64,000 nucleotides of DNA from Planococcus citri (Eukaryota; Arthropoda; Insecta; Hemiptera; Pseudococcidae), in assembly GCF_950023065.1 (NCBI RefSeq), contig NC_088678.1:45436580-45500579 (forward strand). The letters are read 5' to 3'. The position numbers and the translations under genes are program-made. How positions within the stretch are numbered: the first letter of the stretch is position 1; every line of letters begins with the position of its first letter. Positions 1 to 11,400 of the stretch are shown piece by piece. The notes below the pieces were generated by a model. That model saw nothing but the letters and a program-made list of their open reading frames with translations, was not told the origin of the DNA and searched no databases.

Positions 1-1248
1 AATTTTTTAAGCTATAAATTTTTTTGAAATATTCATTTTTTTAAATGTGAAATTTTCTTTGTTATATTCTACATAAATACATTAATAATGATAATACTTC
101 TTTATATATTAAAAAAAACTACACAATCTAAAATCTTGAAAAATGGAAATTCTGGCAATGAAAGCATTGTTTGAGAAAAAAAAACTGCTTGAGAAACCAT
201 CGAATAAGTATACATAAATAAATTCAAACGTCTTCATATTTTCAAACTCGAGAAAATTACCCCAGTGAAAAAATCTTACTTTCAAAAATTACCTACCTCT
301 TTTTTGTTCATAAATATTATAAAAAGAAAACTTTATAATCCTCAACGTCAATCTACCCAGCTATGGAGCTTGGAAGGTAAAAAAATTCTGAAAAAATCAA
401 GGTGAATTCGTCTTTCTTTTCTTTTCTTTTCTCCTTCATGCAAAACTAATTAAAAAATGATTTTAATCTGTTTAAAACGTATTGTTGGGTGTATGCAATA
501 AGATTAAAAATTGAATGGTCGAATTGGAAGCGTTTACCCGAAATTAGCTTGTACCGGTAACATTTGTCATTATTTATTACTTTTTAGCCTTCGGGATAGA
601 TTTAAGTAATCCATGTTTCACTAAAAAAAAAAAGAGTTAATGATACTTAATGAAAATGAATAAAATTATTTTAGCCATTATCAATGCTCTCTTGCATCAA
701 CATTTTTTATCCTATAGTGTATCCGTATGCAGATACTTTTAGGGAATAGACTAAATAGGGTCGCTACGATAGAATAAAATGTCATTGTAAATCCCAACTG
801 TCAAAAGCCAGTGGCTGAAGCTTATGGTAGGTACCTACATATAAAGTAGTGTGTATAATGCGCATACAATATCAGAAGATCACGATTCCAACTTTCTAAC
901 AAAATACATGAAAAATTATAGCATATAATGCTTAGACTCATGATTCAACTTATATTACTACCTATCATGCTAACAAAAATTTTTCACCATCATTTGGGGG
1001 CAATGACCCTGAATTTTCTCAAATTTTTTTGATACCAACAACAAACTCGAAATCAACTTTGAAAATTTAAAATCAGTACATGGAAAAAAATTCAAAATCT
1101 GGAAAAATCCCCAAAAAAAATTTATATTTTTTTCGATTTTTTACAACTAACTGGTCATTTTTTCAGAATTTTTTGAGTGGTAACCGCTGCTCCATGGCCG
1201 CATAAAACCATTTGGAAACGCGTTTTTCCTCTCCTAAATAGGTCAATA
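1..1248. other. intergenic, no gene seen
   Basis: AT-rich sequence with poly-T and poly-A runs and a short CTTTT run near 414-431. No open reading frame with recognisable protein content and no RNA gene was seen. The last 200 bases lead directly into the 58-bp satellite array. Confidence 0.5.
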
Positions 1249-1662
1249 GGTCCTAACTTGGGTCTGAAAACACCCTCTGATTGAAACAGTGTCTGTCTCA
1301 AACACAGCTCTTTACTTGGGTCTGAAAGCACCTACTGATTTAAATAGCGTCTGTTTCAAACACAGGTCCTAACTTGGGTCTGAACACACCCACTGATTGA
1401 AACAGTGTGTCTCAAACACAGTTTTTTACTTGGGTCTGAACACACCCACTGATTGAAAGAGTGTCTGTCTCAAACGCAGGTCCTAATTTGGGTCTGAACA
1501 CATCCACTGATTGAAATAGTGTCTGTCTCAAACACAGGTCCTAATTTGGGTCTGGACACACCCACTGATTGTCTCAAACACAGGTCTTTACTTGAGTCAT
1601 AAAATATTCAATGATTGACATAGTGTCTGTCTCAAACACAGGTCCTAACTTGGGTCTGAACA
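1249..1662 (+). repeat. 58-bp satellite array, left part
   Basis: About seven head-to-tail copies of a unit of roughly 58 bp. The unit contains the landmarks ACTTGGGTCTGAACACACCC, ACTGATTGAAACAGTGTCTG and TCTCAAACACAGGTCCTA. Copies differ by point changes and small deletions, including one shortened monomer in which ACTGATTG joins directly to TCTCAAACACAGG. Monomer ends tend to alternate between GGTCCTA and a T-rich variant, suggesting a dimeric or larger higher-order unit. The array is cut at 1662 by an inserted element and resumes at 2300. Confidence 0.9.
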
Positions 1663-2299
1663 CCCACTTGAAAAGAGATTTGTCGTTTAAGCCGAAACGC
1701 CGCGCCGGGTGATTTTTGTAAATTTGGCATTAAATAGGCGCGCAAAAATGATAGTAAATTTGCCGTAGAAAAAACGCCGGTTAGAAACAACTACTTTTTA
1801 TAAAAATAGCCATTTAAACAGCCGTTTTTGACCAGCAAATGGCAGAATTTTTTATTTGCGGAACTGCTGGTTCTCGCAAGTGAAAAGTCGCTCGGCTACT
1901 TTATTAAAATTATGTAGTTGTTTTAATCAGCTGTTTTTTATTCACTGATTATAGTGCACATGCGCAATGGGTATTCGCAACTTCTTTTTTTAAAAATTGA
2001 ATAAAAGTACGAAGTGGGGTACATGTATACCGCTTGAAAACAAACATATTCATCTTGCAATGATAGCTGTGTGGTTAGGGAATTGGATCGGCAAGCGGGA
2101 GTCCTGGGTTTGATCCCCGCTCAGGCTAGAAATTTTTTGTAGATTTCAGGTTTTTATTCGGCGATTTAATGCATTAGGTATTTAAACAACCAGCTGATTT
2201 TTCCCTGGCGTTTTTTTAACGGCAAATTTACTGTCATTTTTGAGCCGGCTTTTTCACTGTTTTTTTTTTTTTTTATCGGCGAATCTATTGTCAAGTGGG
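1663..2299. mobile_element. 637-bp long-TIR element inserted in the satellite
   Basis: The ends are inverted repeats. The left end begins CCCACTTGAAAAGAGATTTG and the reverse complement of the right end begins CCCACTTGACAATAGATTCG. Similarity continues inward for about 140 bp, for example AAAATGATAGTAAATTTGCC on the left against AAAATGACAGTAAATTTGCC on the inverted right. The element interrupts a satellite monomer, and the dinucleotide CA is present on both sides (1661-1662 and 2300-2301), fitting a 2-bp target duplication. No transposase frame is present, so this is a non-autonomous MITE-like element. The superfamily is not assigned. The interior carries a tRNA-like stretch. Confidence 0.8.
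2062..2129 (+). other. tRNA-like (SINE-like) segment
   Basis: The segment has a near-consensus pol III A box (TAGCTGTGTGG, 2064-2074) and a B box (GGTTTGATCCC, 2107-2117) at tRNA-like spacing, followed by a GC-rich 3' part ending CAGGCTAG. The acceptor stem does not pair cleanly and the T stem is imperfect. It is therefore better read as a decayed tRNA or the head of a tRNA-derived SINE than as a working tRNA gene. It lies inside the long-TIR element. Confidence 0.45.
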
Positions 2300-2551
2300 C
2301 ACACCCACTGATTGAAACAGTGTGTCTCAAACACAGTTTTTTTACTTGGGTCTGAACACACCCACTGATTGAAATAGTGTCTGTCTCAAACGCAGGTCCT
2401 AATTTGGGTCCAGACACACCCACTGATTGTCTCAAACACAGGTCTTTACTTGGGTCTGAAAATATTCACTGATTGACATAGTGTCTGTCTCAAACACAGG
2501 TCCTAACTTGGGTCTGAACACACCCACTGGTTGAAACAGTGTCCGACTCAA
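2300..2551 (+). repeat. 58-bp satellite array, right part
   Basis: Continuation of the same satellite after the inserted element, about four to five monomers. The order of variant monomers repeats that of 1390-1662: a T-rich join, then a GCAGGTCCTAATTTGGGTC join, then the shortened ACTGATTG/TCTCAAACACAGG monomer, then a variant containing GATTGACATAGTGTCTG. This shows a higher-order repeat of several monomers. An 89-residue open frame on the minus strand here is only translated satellite. Confidence 0.88.
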
Positions 2552-5424
2552 CCACTGGTGTTTTCACCTCTGATTGTTTGATTTAGGCAAAGAATGAAAA
2601 GAAGACTGAATGGAAGAAAGAAAGAACAGACGAAACGACGAAAATATCATATCTAAGACACCGAACTACAACATCAACCTGAATTTCAAATTCGTCAATT
2701 TTTTCATGTTTCGTCATTTTTATTTGAAAAATTGGACTACGCCATTTTGGGACTCTTTGACATCCCTTCCGGATGACACACTCAGCTAAAATTCATGTCC
2801 GAACTGATATCAACTCGAAATATATCACTGATTTCAATGTTAACAAAATTAGAAGTACGTATTTGATTTTTTTCAAAAATAATTGCTGGAAAAAATTATG
2901 GATTTGAACGGGCACAACAAGATTCTGAAAAATATAGTAGGTACCTATACGCCTAAATCGAACGAAATGATGATAAATCCGAGTTTTTAGGCGCTGAATT
3001 TCATTTTTATCCTTAGCGTTTTTTCGAAAACTGGAGAATTCAAAAATTTACTGAAAGCTCCAGAAATCAAATTCCAGCCATTTATGTTAATTTGATATAT
3101 TTTTTTTTTTTATTATTAAATGGAAAATATGAGCCAAATTTGAATTTTTGAAATTCTCCAAGAATTGAAAAATGAATTTCAGTACCTGAAATTTTCACTG
3201 GTCGTATATTTTTGGGTCCACTTTCGTTTTCCTTTTTGTCCAGTTCAAAAATTGCGTGCCAGTTGGAATATGTACTCCCTTTTTATCAGGAGAAAATTTT
3301 CAAATTTATGATTGTATTACTCTCATTGAGATTTTGTTCTCACATTTTCAAAATCTTTCAAAACTGTGCCTACCTTTGAGAAAAGGCTGAAGACCGCTAC
3401 ACTTGAACATACTATTTTCTCATCAATACACATCATCTGACGTCAACTTATTTACATTTTTTTTCTTCAACTCATTCTACAGCGAGAAAAAAAAACTAAC
3501 GATATTCTCGAGGACCGTGTTATTAGTCGAAGGAATAAACGTGTTGTAATTTTCAACACCTGCCAAGTTTCGGGTTGGAAAAAAAATTACGTTGAAAAAC
3601 TACGCTCAAGTACGCCTAGCAACACGATAAATTGGCAAAAAATAATCTGTTTTCAACTTTAAAAATACCTTTCAACCAATTAACCAATAATCAACTCGAC
3701 TACGTGATAAATTCGAGCCGCTGTGAAAAACGTTTCAAAACTGATAAACGATAAACTTTCGGCGAAGTTGGAAAATGATGGAAAAATTGACGAGTCGGCA
3801 ATTCGCCGATATAAATTAGCGCCGTATAAAAAATCTAACGAAGACGGCGTCTAGATAATAATAGGTGAAAAAAAGTCGTCGCTCGGTGAGACTTGACGAA
3901 GTCATCTTCAACTGCGGAAGCTTTAAGATTAAAGAAACGAACGGATGAGGAAGAAAAGGAAATTCTCTTTAATGGCGATCGTACCGATACATTTTTCAAC
4001 AAGATTTTTCCCTGAAACAAGGTGAAAAAATAGGCTACGAGAAAGTATACCTATATACCCGAGAATGAAATCATTTCAAAGTGAAATGAATTTATAATTA
4101 CCCAGAATGTATTCTCGTATGCATATTACGTAATTCTGCTGCTGTAGCTTACAAACTACGTACCTTCAAGTATTTTAATCATTTTAAAAATAGCTTTTTA
4201 CATCTACTAATACCAACCTTAGGGCCTACTTGCTTTTTGGAAATAGGAGTACATAGATATCTCAGTTGGATTCCATAGGTAACGCATCAAATAAAATGAA
4301 ATGCGGAAATATCTACCGCATTTTATCTTCCACCACTTTTAAATATTTTATTTCCAAGTAATTTTTGCCTGCTAAATCGTGCTCAGACCTAGGAAGTAAA
4401 CATTTTTCACGAATTTCGCTATTGCTTTTCAAAAGCCCTACCTGCTACGTAAATACTCGCATTAAAAAGTCGAAAAAAACTCGCCTCTGCATTAATTTTT
4501 TCTTCTTTTTTTTCGTCGAGTGACGTGAAACTTCATACTTTAAAATCCATACTGAGAAAACGACATAAAGCAAACAAACTTCAGATGTCATCAACGAGAT
4601 CAAGAACAAAAAAAAGTCTACGAGCGAGACCCCCTAATGGATGTAATGAAAGAGCGCCGATTTCAAAGTGCCTGTACTGCCTACCTTACTTACTATATGT
4701 ATAGGTAGAGGTACGCAGGCTGCAAATGAAAAACACGGCAACGATTTAAAAGCAGTGTAAAAAGTAACGTATTACTAGGCCTACCTCGTATTACCTATTG
4801 ACATTTCCGCCACCTTACGCGTATATGCGGTTAGATTAATGCTCTTTTTTCGCATCTAGAACGCATGGAGAAGGAATAGCTGAATTGGTTTTCGCTTTTC
4901 CGCAAATCCCAATGCCTTTTCTTCTCTGGATGTCTCGAACGAAGTATAAAAGAAATATCAGTTCGACTTTTAGATGTGAAAAAGGGAACATTTTTTAAAT
5001 TAACGAAAATTTTTTCTCGTGTGGGTAGAGGTATAGGTAGGTACTTGCAAATGTTGCATTGCAGTAGTATGATCGTCGATTTCGCAGATGATGGAAGACA
5101 TGGTGGTGGGGAGGGGCTTATTTTATACTCCAACCAGGTTTTTCGTTTTTGCAAGGGGTTCTTCGATTTTGCACAAAAACAGTTTTTATGAGGTCAAAAA
5201 CCACCACAATTTTTTTTCTGATTCGCATAAGGGACATGGAGGAGAAGAATTTCATTCAGATTTTCGATTTCTAGTAAAACTTTCCAAAATTTAGGAGCCT
5301 GCGATTTCCAAGTCAATACTTGAGTACCTACACTGTAAATTCCCCAATCGACAGAAAAATGTTTAAAACGGACAAAGCTACATCGAAAGAGCGCGCAAAA
5401 ATACATTACCAGACAAAATTTGAG
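2552..5424. other. intergenic, no gene seen
   Basis: AT-rich sequence with scattered short open frames (for example 3835-4020 minus and 4831-5154 minus) that are rich in Ser, Lys and Phe and show no domain. A TGACGTCA octamer is at 3438-3445. No coding exon or RNA gene could be supported. Confidence 0.45.
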
Positions 5425-6120
5425 GTGTAAAAAGTGCATTTTATTTTTGGTGAATTTTTCAAAACTAAATTTGGGCAAAAAAATGCTAAAAAATCACAAA
5501 TTTTCCAAATTGACATAGAAAGCCGAAATTTGGAATTTTCCCTATTTTCGACCACTTGAATCGATTGAAGATGGTTTCGAACCATGTTTAGCAGTTCTGG
5601 AGTCTCTAAAGAATTTTTGAAAGTTGAAAATTTCCACAGAATTTTACCCAACGAAGAAGAGAAGCTAAAATTTACTTCATATCTTAAATTCAACATGCTG
5701 AGTTGATTGAATTTGGTTTCAAGCTGTTCAGAAGTTTCGTAACTATATTTTGGAAATTCCAAATTTTCAAACAGTACCATAAAAATTGTCTAAATTAAAT
5801 TAGAATTGCCTATAAACACAATTAGTGCTGGTTAGTGAGCCACTTGATCAATTACACACCACTTTTTCAGTAAAAGCTTTTCAACTCCATTGGGTAAAAT
5901 TTTGTGGAAATTTCAACTCTCAAAAATCTGCTGAAGGCTTTAGAACTGCTTAAAATAGTTCAAATCCATTTTCAATTAATTTAGCGGTTTTAAAATAGGA
6001 TAGATAATTACTTACTTATTTTCTGCTCTCCAAGTCAATTTGGGGAAATTTTCATTTTTTTTTTGCATTTTTGGCCCAATTTTAATTTTGAAAAATTCAC
6101 AAAAAATCGAAATACCTTTG
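5425..6120. mobile_element. fold-back repeat family, copy 1
   Basis: This is a degenerate copy of a long palindromic repeat. The left arm (about 5430-5780) has the landmarks TTTCGAACCATGTTTAGCAG, TTCTGGAGTCTC and TTCAACATGCTGAG. The right arm (about 5880-6115) carries the reverse-complement type of text (AAAATCTGCTGAAGGCTT, AAGTCAATTTGG). The spacer around 5828-5860 contains GCCACTTGATCAATTACACA. This is the inverse of GTGTAATCAATCAAGTGGGT in the copy at 31.5-32.4 kb, so the two copies are in opposite orientation. No coding capacity is seen; short open frames here are incidental. Confidence 0.6.
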
Positions 6121-8159
6121 TGGGATAAAACGCCTGCAACTTCTCTGAAAACCTTCGACTGACAATCCCCTCTCCCTGAACGTTAATATTATCAAAAAAT
6201 GTTTTCCTCGAACGTGTTTTTTATTGAGCTCAACATTCGAGTTTCAGAATGTTACAAACCTTTGTTTTTTCCACAATAATTCTGAGATTTGAAAACCTAC
6301 GACAATTTTTTTTTAGAAAAATATTTTTGGTTTCCAGTTTCGTTTACTTACTTATTTGATTGAAAATTTTGATAGGTAGTTTATCCGTTTAAGACTTACA
6401 ATTAGGTAGGTAAGTACAACATTAAGCCTACATATTCTACAGAAAAATCGTATTATGGTATAAAATTGATGAGAATTTCTCTTCATTATTAGTACGTATA
6501 GCAGGCAAATTCGCCTCTACTGATACGTACATTAATGAATAACGAACCCTGCAGCAGATGAATTGTCAACTACAAGAAAACTGGATTTTCTTCCATTAAA
6601 ACGTCATAATCTGATGTATGAGTCAAGCTGATGCACGATGTAAAAAAAAAAAATTAGGTAACGAAAAGCGAGAAAAGGCGAATTTTTTCATTTCATTCAT
6701 CTCACAGGCTCGTTGAAATAACGCAGTGAAAACTCCAAAAGACTGCGAAATGTTCAAAATTCTTCCACAAAGGTTTTTGTTTTCTCTAAAACTCAAAAAA
6801 AAATCGAAACTTCATTAATTAAAGTGCCCTTTGAAAAATATTTTTAAAACATTTTACGCTACGTATGTTTCGCCTTTTTTTCATAAAAGGATCAATGTAA
6901 ACAACTAAACACAACCTGAGCAAAATTATTAGTGTTTGTTTTTGGTGTAAAATAATTAGAGCGGCAAATTCTCGCCATTTTGTAATTTTTTACTAAGAGT
7001 AGCTTTTTTGTACACTTCATTTCATTTAGTTTAAATTTAAGCGTACCTATTCGTTTTTTGAAATGATTTCGTACTTGTATACGTAGGTACCTACTTACTC
7101 TTTGGTGCAGCGTCGAAAATGTCGTATAAATTATCCGAATGTAATAGCTTCTTTGTTATAGTTGAGAGCTTTGTGAGACTAGTTTCCCTTTTTTTTTTTT
7201 ACCTCACTCATTCCTATGTGATGTGTGTATCCTTGAACAAAGCGCAAAAATACAAAAAGTGAAATTTTATCAAGATGAACATTTTTGAAGCGGAAGTTGG
7301 TTTCTAAAGCGAAAGCAGTTTCTAAGGTACCTATATGTACACTTCTATAAATGATTGCCGTTTTGTATAAGGAAACACATGCGTACAATGTCTATTTTTT
7401 TTTTTTTTTTTTTTTGAGGAAAAACTAAGAATAGCGTGTCTTAAGATATTGTCTGGTTCCAGGAAAGAGTTATATGCTTATAATAATATATATAGGTGAA
7501 GTTTTGCCTTTCTTTTTTTTACCCTTTGTGAGATACGGAAGTAACCTTTTACGTGTTTGATATAAATAGCAAAAAAAAAAGAACAGCTATTTAAACTTCT
7601 TAATTGGCTCTTGAAGTCTTGAACTAGAGAACTACCTATCAGTATCAACAATCGATTAGAGCGCGAACTCGCTCGCGGTTTTGTTTTACATTTTGTACTT
7701 ATTTTTGACACTGTAAATTCATGTTTTCTAGTTTGATAATTATTGTAATTTTAATTAATATTTCGTCGCTAGATGTGTATAAAAGTTTTGCAACTCATTC
7801 AAAAATGATGATCACGTTTTATATCAGAAGAAAAAGAACAGGCGTACGAGACGTGCTTTATGTTTTATCTTTTGTATGCTTCATCTTATTTGAATGAAGT
7901 GAAACGTTATGCTCGAGGGAATTATATTCTCATTTTTTATACTCGTGATAATGTTACAACGTCGGTTGATTTTTCAAGAAAGTTCTACTCAAATTGAATT
8001 CAATCGTCTTTTCGCGATATAATCGATACGCGATGATGGCCTTTATGGGAAAATTTTATCTCGAGATCAGTTTTAGTGAAAATGGAATTTTTACCGAAAT
8101 CTTTCTGCTATAAGTCAACAGATAAAAGTAGACTTGTGTGTGGGAAAATTGAAAAATTA
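6121..8159. other. intergenic, no gene seen
   Basis: AT-rich DNA with TACC/TAGG tetranucleotide runs, a long poly-T tract near 7396-7415 and no recognisable coding content or RNA gene. Confidence 0.45.
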
Positions 8160-8400
8160 TAGGATTTTTGTCAGAAATTTTGTGCTTGTTTTCTTGAAAT
8201 CTTTTTCAAAATTTTTTGTGAATCTTTGAAAATACAAATTCAATACCTATCTATACTTTTTGCACGAAAAAAATCAAAATTTGATTAAGTGGGCGTAGAA
8301 AGTAATACCTACCCTATTTTTGATCTCTTGAATCGATTGAAAATTTTTTTCAATATCTGATTTGAATTTCTTTCATGACCTTGTTGAGGAACATTTCTGT
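8160..8400. repeat. fragment of the fold-back repeat family
   Basis: The stretch around 8310-8345 (CCTATTTTTGATCTCTTGAA followed by TCGATTGAAAATTT) matches the arm text of the family copies at 5.5 kb and 31.67 kb (CTATTTTCGACCACTTGAAT and CCTATTTTTGATCCACCAAA). Only part of one arm is recognisable. Confidence 0.4.
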
Positions 8401-11400
8401 ACAATAGTGGTTTTTTTTCCACAACGAATTTCTTTAGAAAATTGGCATTGGTGATAAAACACTAACCTAGTGCTGAATTTTAGTGTATGAATTTCGTTTT
8501 TTTTTAAATGTTGATAAAGTTTGAAAATTTTAATTTTGCTGATGAACAGAATCAAAATGCAGCCCAATCGAATTAAAAAGCTGATGTTTGAATTAACATT
8601 CATTTTTCAACCTTCTGATTTGAATGGGCGGTGGGGTTGGGCAACACTAGAGCATTTAGTAGATTTATTTCTGTATTCATTTAAGTATTTAGAAAAGTCT
8701 CTTCAGAGTGGCCCAAATAGAATTTTAATCAAACCTACACACTTAGATTGAGTACCTAATTTGAATCTATCATTTTAGGAACAATTTCCCAAATTCTGCT
8801 TCTACTAGAACGAGACTAAATTCATATTTTTCTCAAATACCCAATTAAATTTCTTGGGAAAAAATAAAAATATAAAGTATGCTATGTTACAATGGAAAGA
8901 AAGGGATTTGGAAAATTTTTTCAAATTAAATTTTAAAAGAAGTGGTCGCGAATACAGTTTGGTTGTCACCCAGAGTGTTTTTATAAATGGAGGGTAAATA
9001 TCCGAATTTCATTTGTGTTTTTTTTTGCAACAAACGAACAATTTTTTTCAATTCCAGTTTGAAAATTGCAGGCATGGATTTTCAGAATCCTTTTTTGCAG
9101 GTCCAAATCCATTACTTTAGGTGATTGTTTTTTTTTTCTTGTGAACTAAAAAATCCACTGAATAAGCTCCAGAATATGGGTTGAACTGGACATTTCACCT
9201 AAGAAGATTTTTCATGTCTTGCAGTTATTTCATCTAGTAGATAACTATTTCATATGTAAAACTGGAAAATTCCACTCGAAATTAGTTTTATGTAAATTTT
9301 ATTCGTCTGCAAGAGGTGATGTAGGAATTACAAAACGTGATTGAGTGACTATAAGCCTACTCTTTGAAACTGTAAAGTAGGCAAAAACATTTACATATGT
9401 GCAGCTCGGGTTGTTTTCTCACAAAACGGAAGGTGAGAAACTGAAGATCGAAATCAGAATACTAGGCACCTCTATACCTACGTATGTATGCTTTAGAAGC
9501 AAATCTAGCTAGGTAGGTACCTATATCTGCATTTCACTCATAAATCACTGCTTCGGATGAACTATTTGTAAGACTTAAGGTATACATCACCTTCCAAAAA
9601 TCCCAAACAGACATGTGCGTTGCATTAAAGAGTCTCTGCGCAATCAAATTTACTTATAACGTACAGCGAGACAGTCTTTTTTTCCTTTTTTAGACAAAAT
9701 AACCAGCACATACTTTTTCAACAGACGTTAACTTTTGAGCCGAGTTTAAACTTCGAATAGAAACACAATTTCCCAAGTCGATGCGCAAAAACGACGACGG
9801 TATTATGATCAGATAAAAGTAAACTTACCTATGCGTGCAAACTGTACTACCTATGTATATACCTCTGTACTTACCTTCTTGCTTTATGAAAAAAGAGAAA
9901 CTCTAAAGAATGCTATTTGCCGCATAAACTTTGCAAAATTTCAAGCTGGTCGTATTTAATGAATTAATAGTAGGCACCTAGTATAGAGCGTTCATCGAGA
10001 TTCGAGTCGCAAAAAATGAGAGAAAAAATTCGTCGAATAAATCTTTCAATAATGAAAGACGTCGGAAATTTCTCGAATATTTCGACCAACGAGTCAAAAT
10101 TCGGTTGCGAGAACTCGGCCGAGCTGAGCCCAAGTATTTTGCGCAAAGTTTATTTCTTTTATGGCTTCGTAGAGCGTCAAGTTGTGAAACGTTATTGTGG
10201 ATTAAGCAGACGTAATTTATTCCATCTTCCATCGTATAACTATACGTCTTTTTATCAGGCGGACGCGGACGCGGACGAGAAAAGTGCAATGCGAAATTAA
10301 AACGAATACGAAAAGTTTAAAAACATAAAATTAACCAACATTGAGCTCTCTTTTATTTGTCGAACGATATTTGAAAATTGTTCGAGTGGAAATGCTGATA
10401 AATTACGTTAACCTTTGGGAATCTGCGGCCTGGCGTGTCGCTTTCAAGATATTCAATTCGAAGGTTTTGTTTTGTTTTTTTTTTTTTTTTATTTTATTCT
10501 GTAAGTTCTCTTTTAGGCACGATTTAAGAATTTTTCATACTCGTGGCTCGTGGCCGCTGCGCCGCTTTCGCATTGAATAATGAAAACGCTTTGTTTTTTA
10601 GACGCCAACCGAGCCCAGAGCCGAGGAACAGGGGTAAAATTCAAACTAAGTTAATTATCAAAGTAGGCCGTTTTGGTTAAGTTTAACGGATTATTTGAGG
10701 AGAAGTAAATATGATAAATGGTTCTGTTCTACCTTGCGAGTTATTTTTCAGCTTATTTCGATGTGTAATATGAATTCTAAACTCGCCCTTTAACGATCAT
10801 CTTCTTAAGAAACGCAAACTACGGAAGATTTTGTTTTCTCGACGATGACGTGCTTTCTCTTTGCCTACCTCTCTCTCTGTCTCTAGATGTTCGGTACCTT
10901 TTCTACTTACCTATTTACGTTTTTGCTCGTTCGTTTTGGTTTTATAAAACATGAAATTTTAATTTCCACGTAAAATTAATTGAAGCATTGTTATTTACCT
11001 TCTGGTCTCACTTTTTTCATCAAATTTCAACGAAATGACAACGGACAACCTGTCTTTTTTTCATTACACGTTAATATCTTATTTACGAGAAAACTTTTCC
11101 CAGCGGGTGGTTTTTTGCGTACTCGAGTTAGGTACGTCATATTTTCATAGTTTTCACTTTAGAAAAACTTGTTTTTTGCTCGGGTAGGTATTTGAAAAGT
11201 TGATAATTTTGTGCTCAGATAAGTAGATCAAAAAACTTCGCCACTATCAAGAGTTGAAAATAATGACCAACTTTCACCGAGATTATTTATCGTTCGAGGG
11301 TTTAGATTATTTTGTTGAATTTATCATGCAAAATATTGGAAATAATTCTCGTATCATTATAAAAAAGGTTTCTGTTTTTCGAATCGATGCGGTTATTCTG

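Noticed and set aside
2062..2129. Functional tRNA gene
   Set aside because: Pol III boxes are present, but the acceptor and T stems do not pair properly and it lies inside a mobile element; recorded as tRNA-like only.
2166..2435. 89-residue open frame on the minus strand
   Set aside because: It translates the 58-bp satellite and the end of the inserted element; repeated motifs such as VSISGC are a product of the repeat.
10016..10300. 94-residue frame with a 103-residue frame on the opposite strand
   Set aside because: No domain, no splice or start support, and equal length on both strands points to base composition and not coding.
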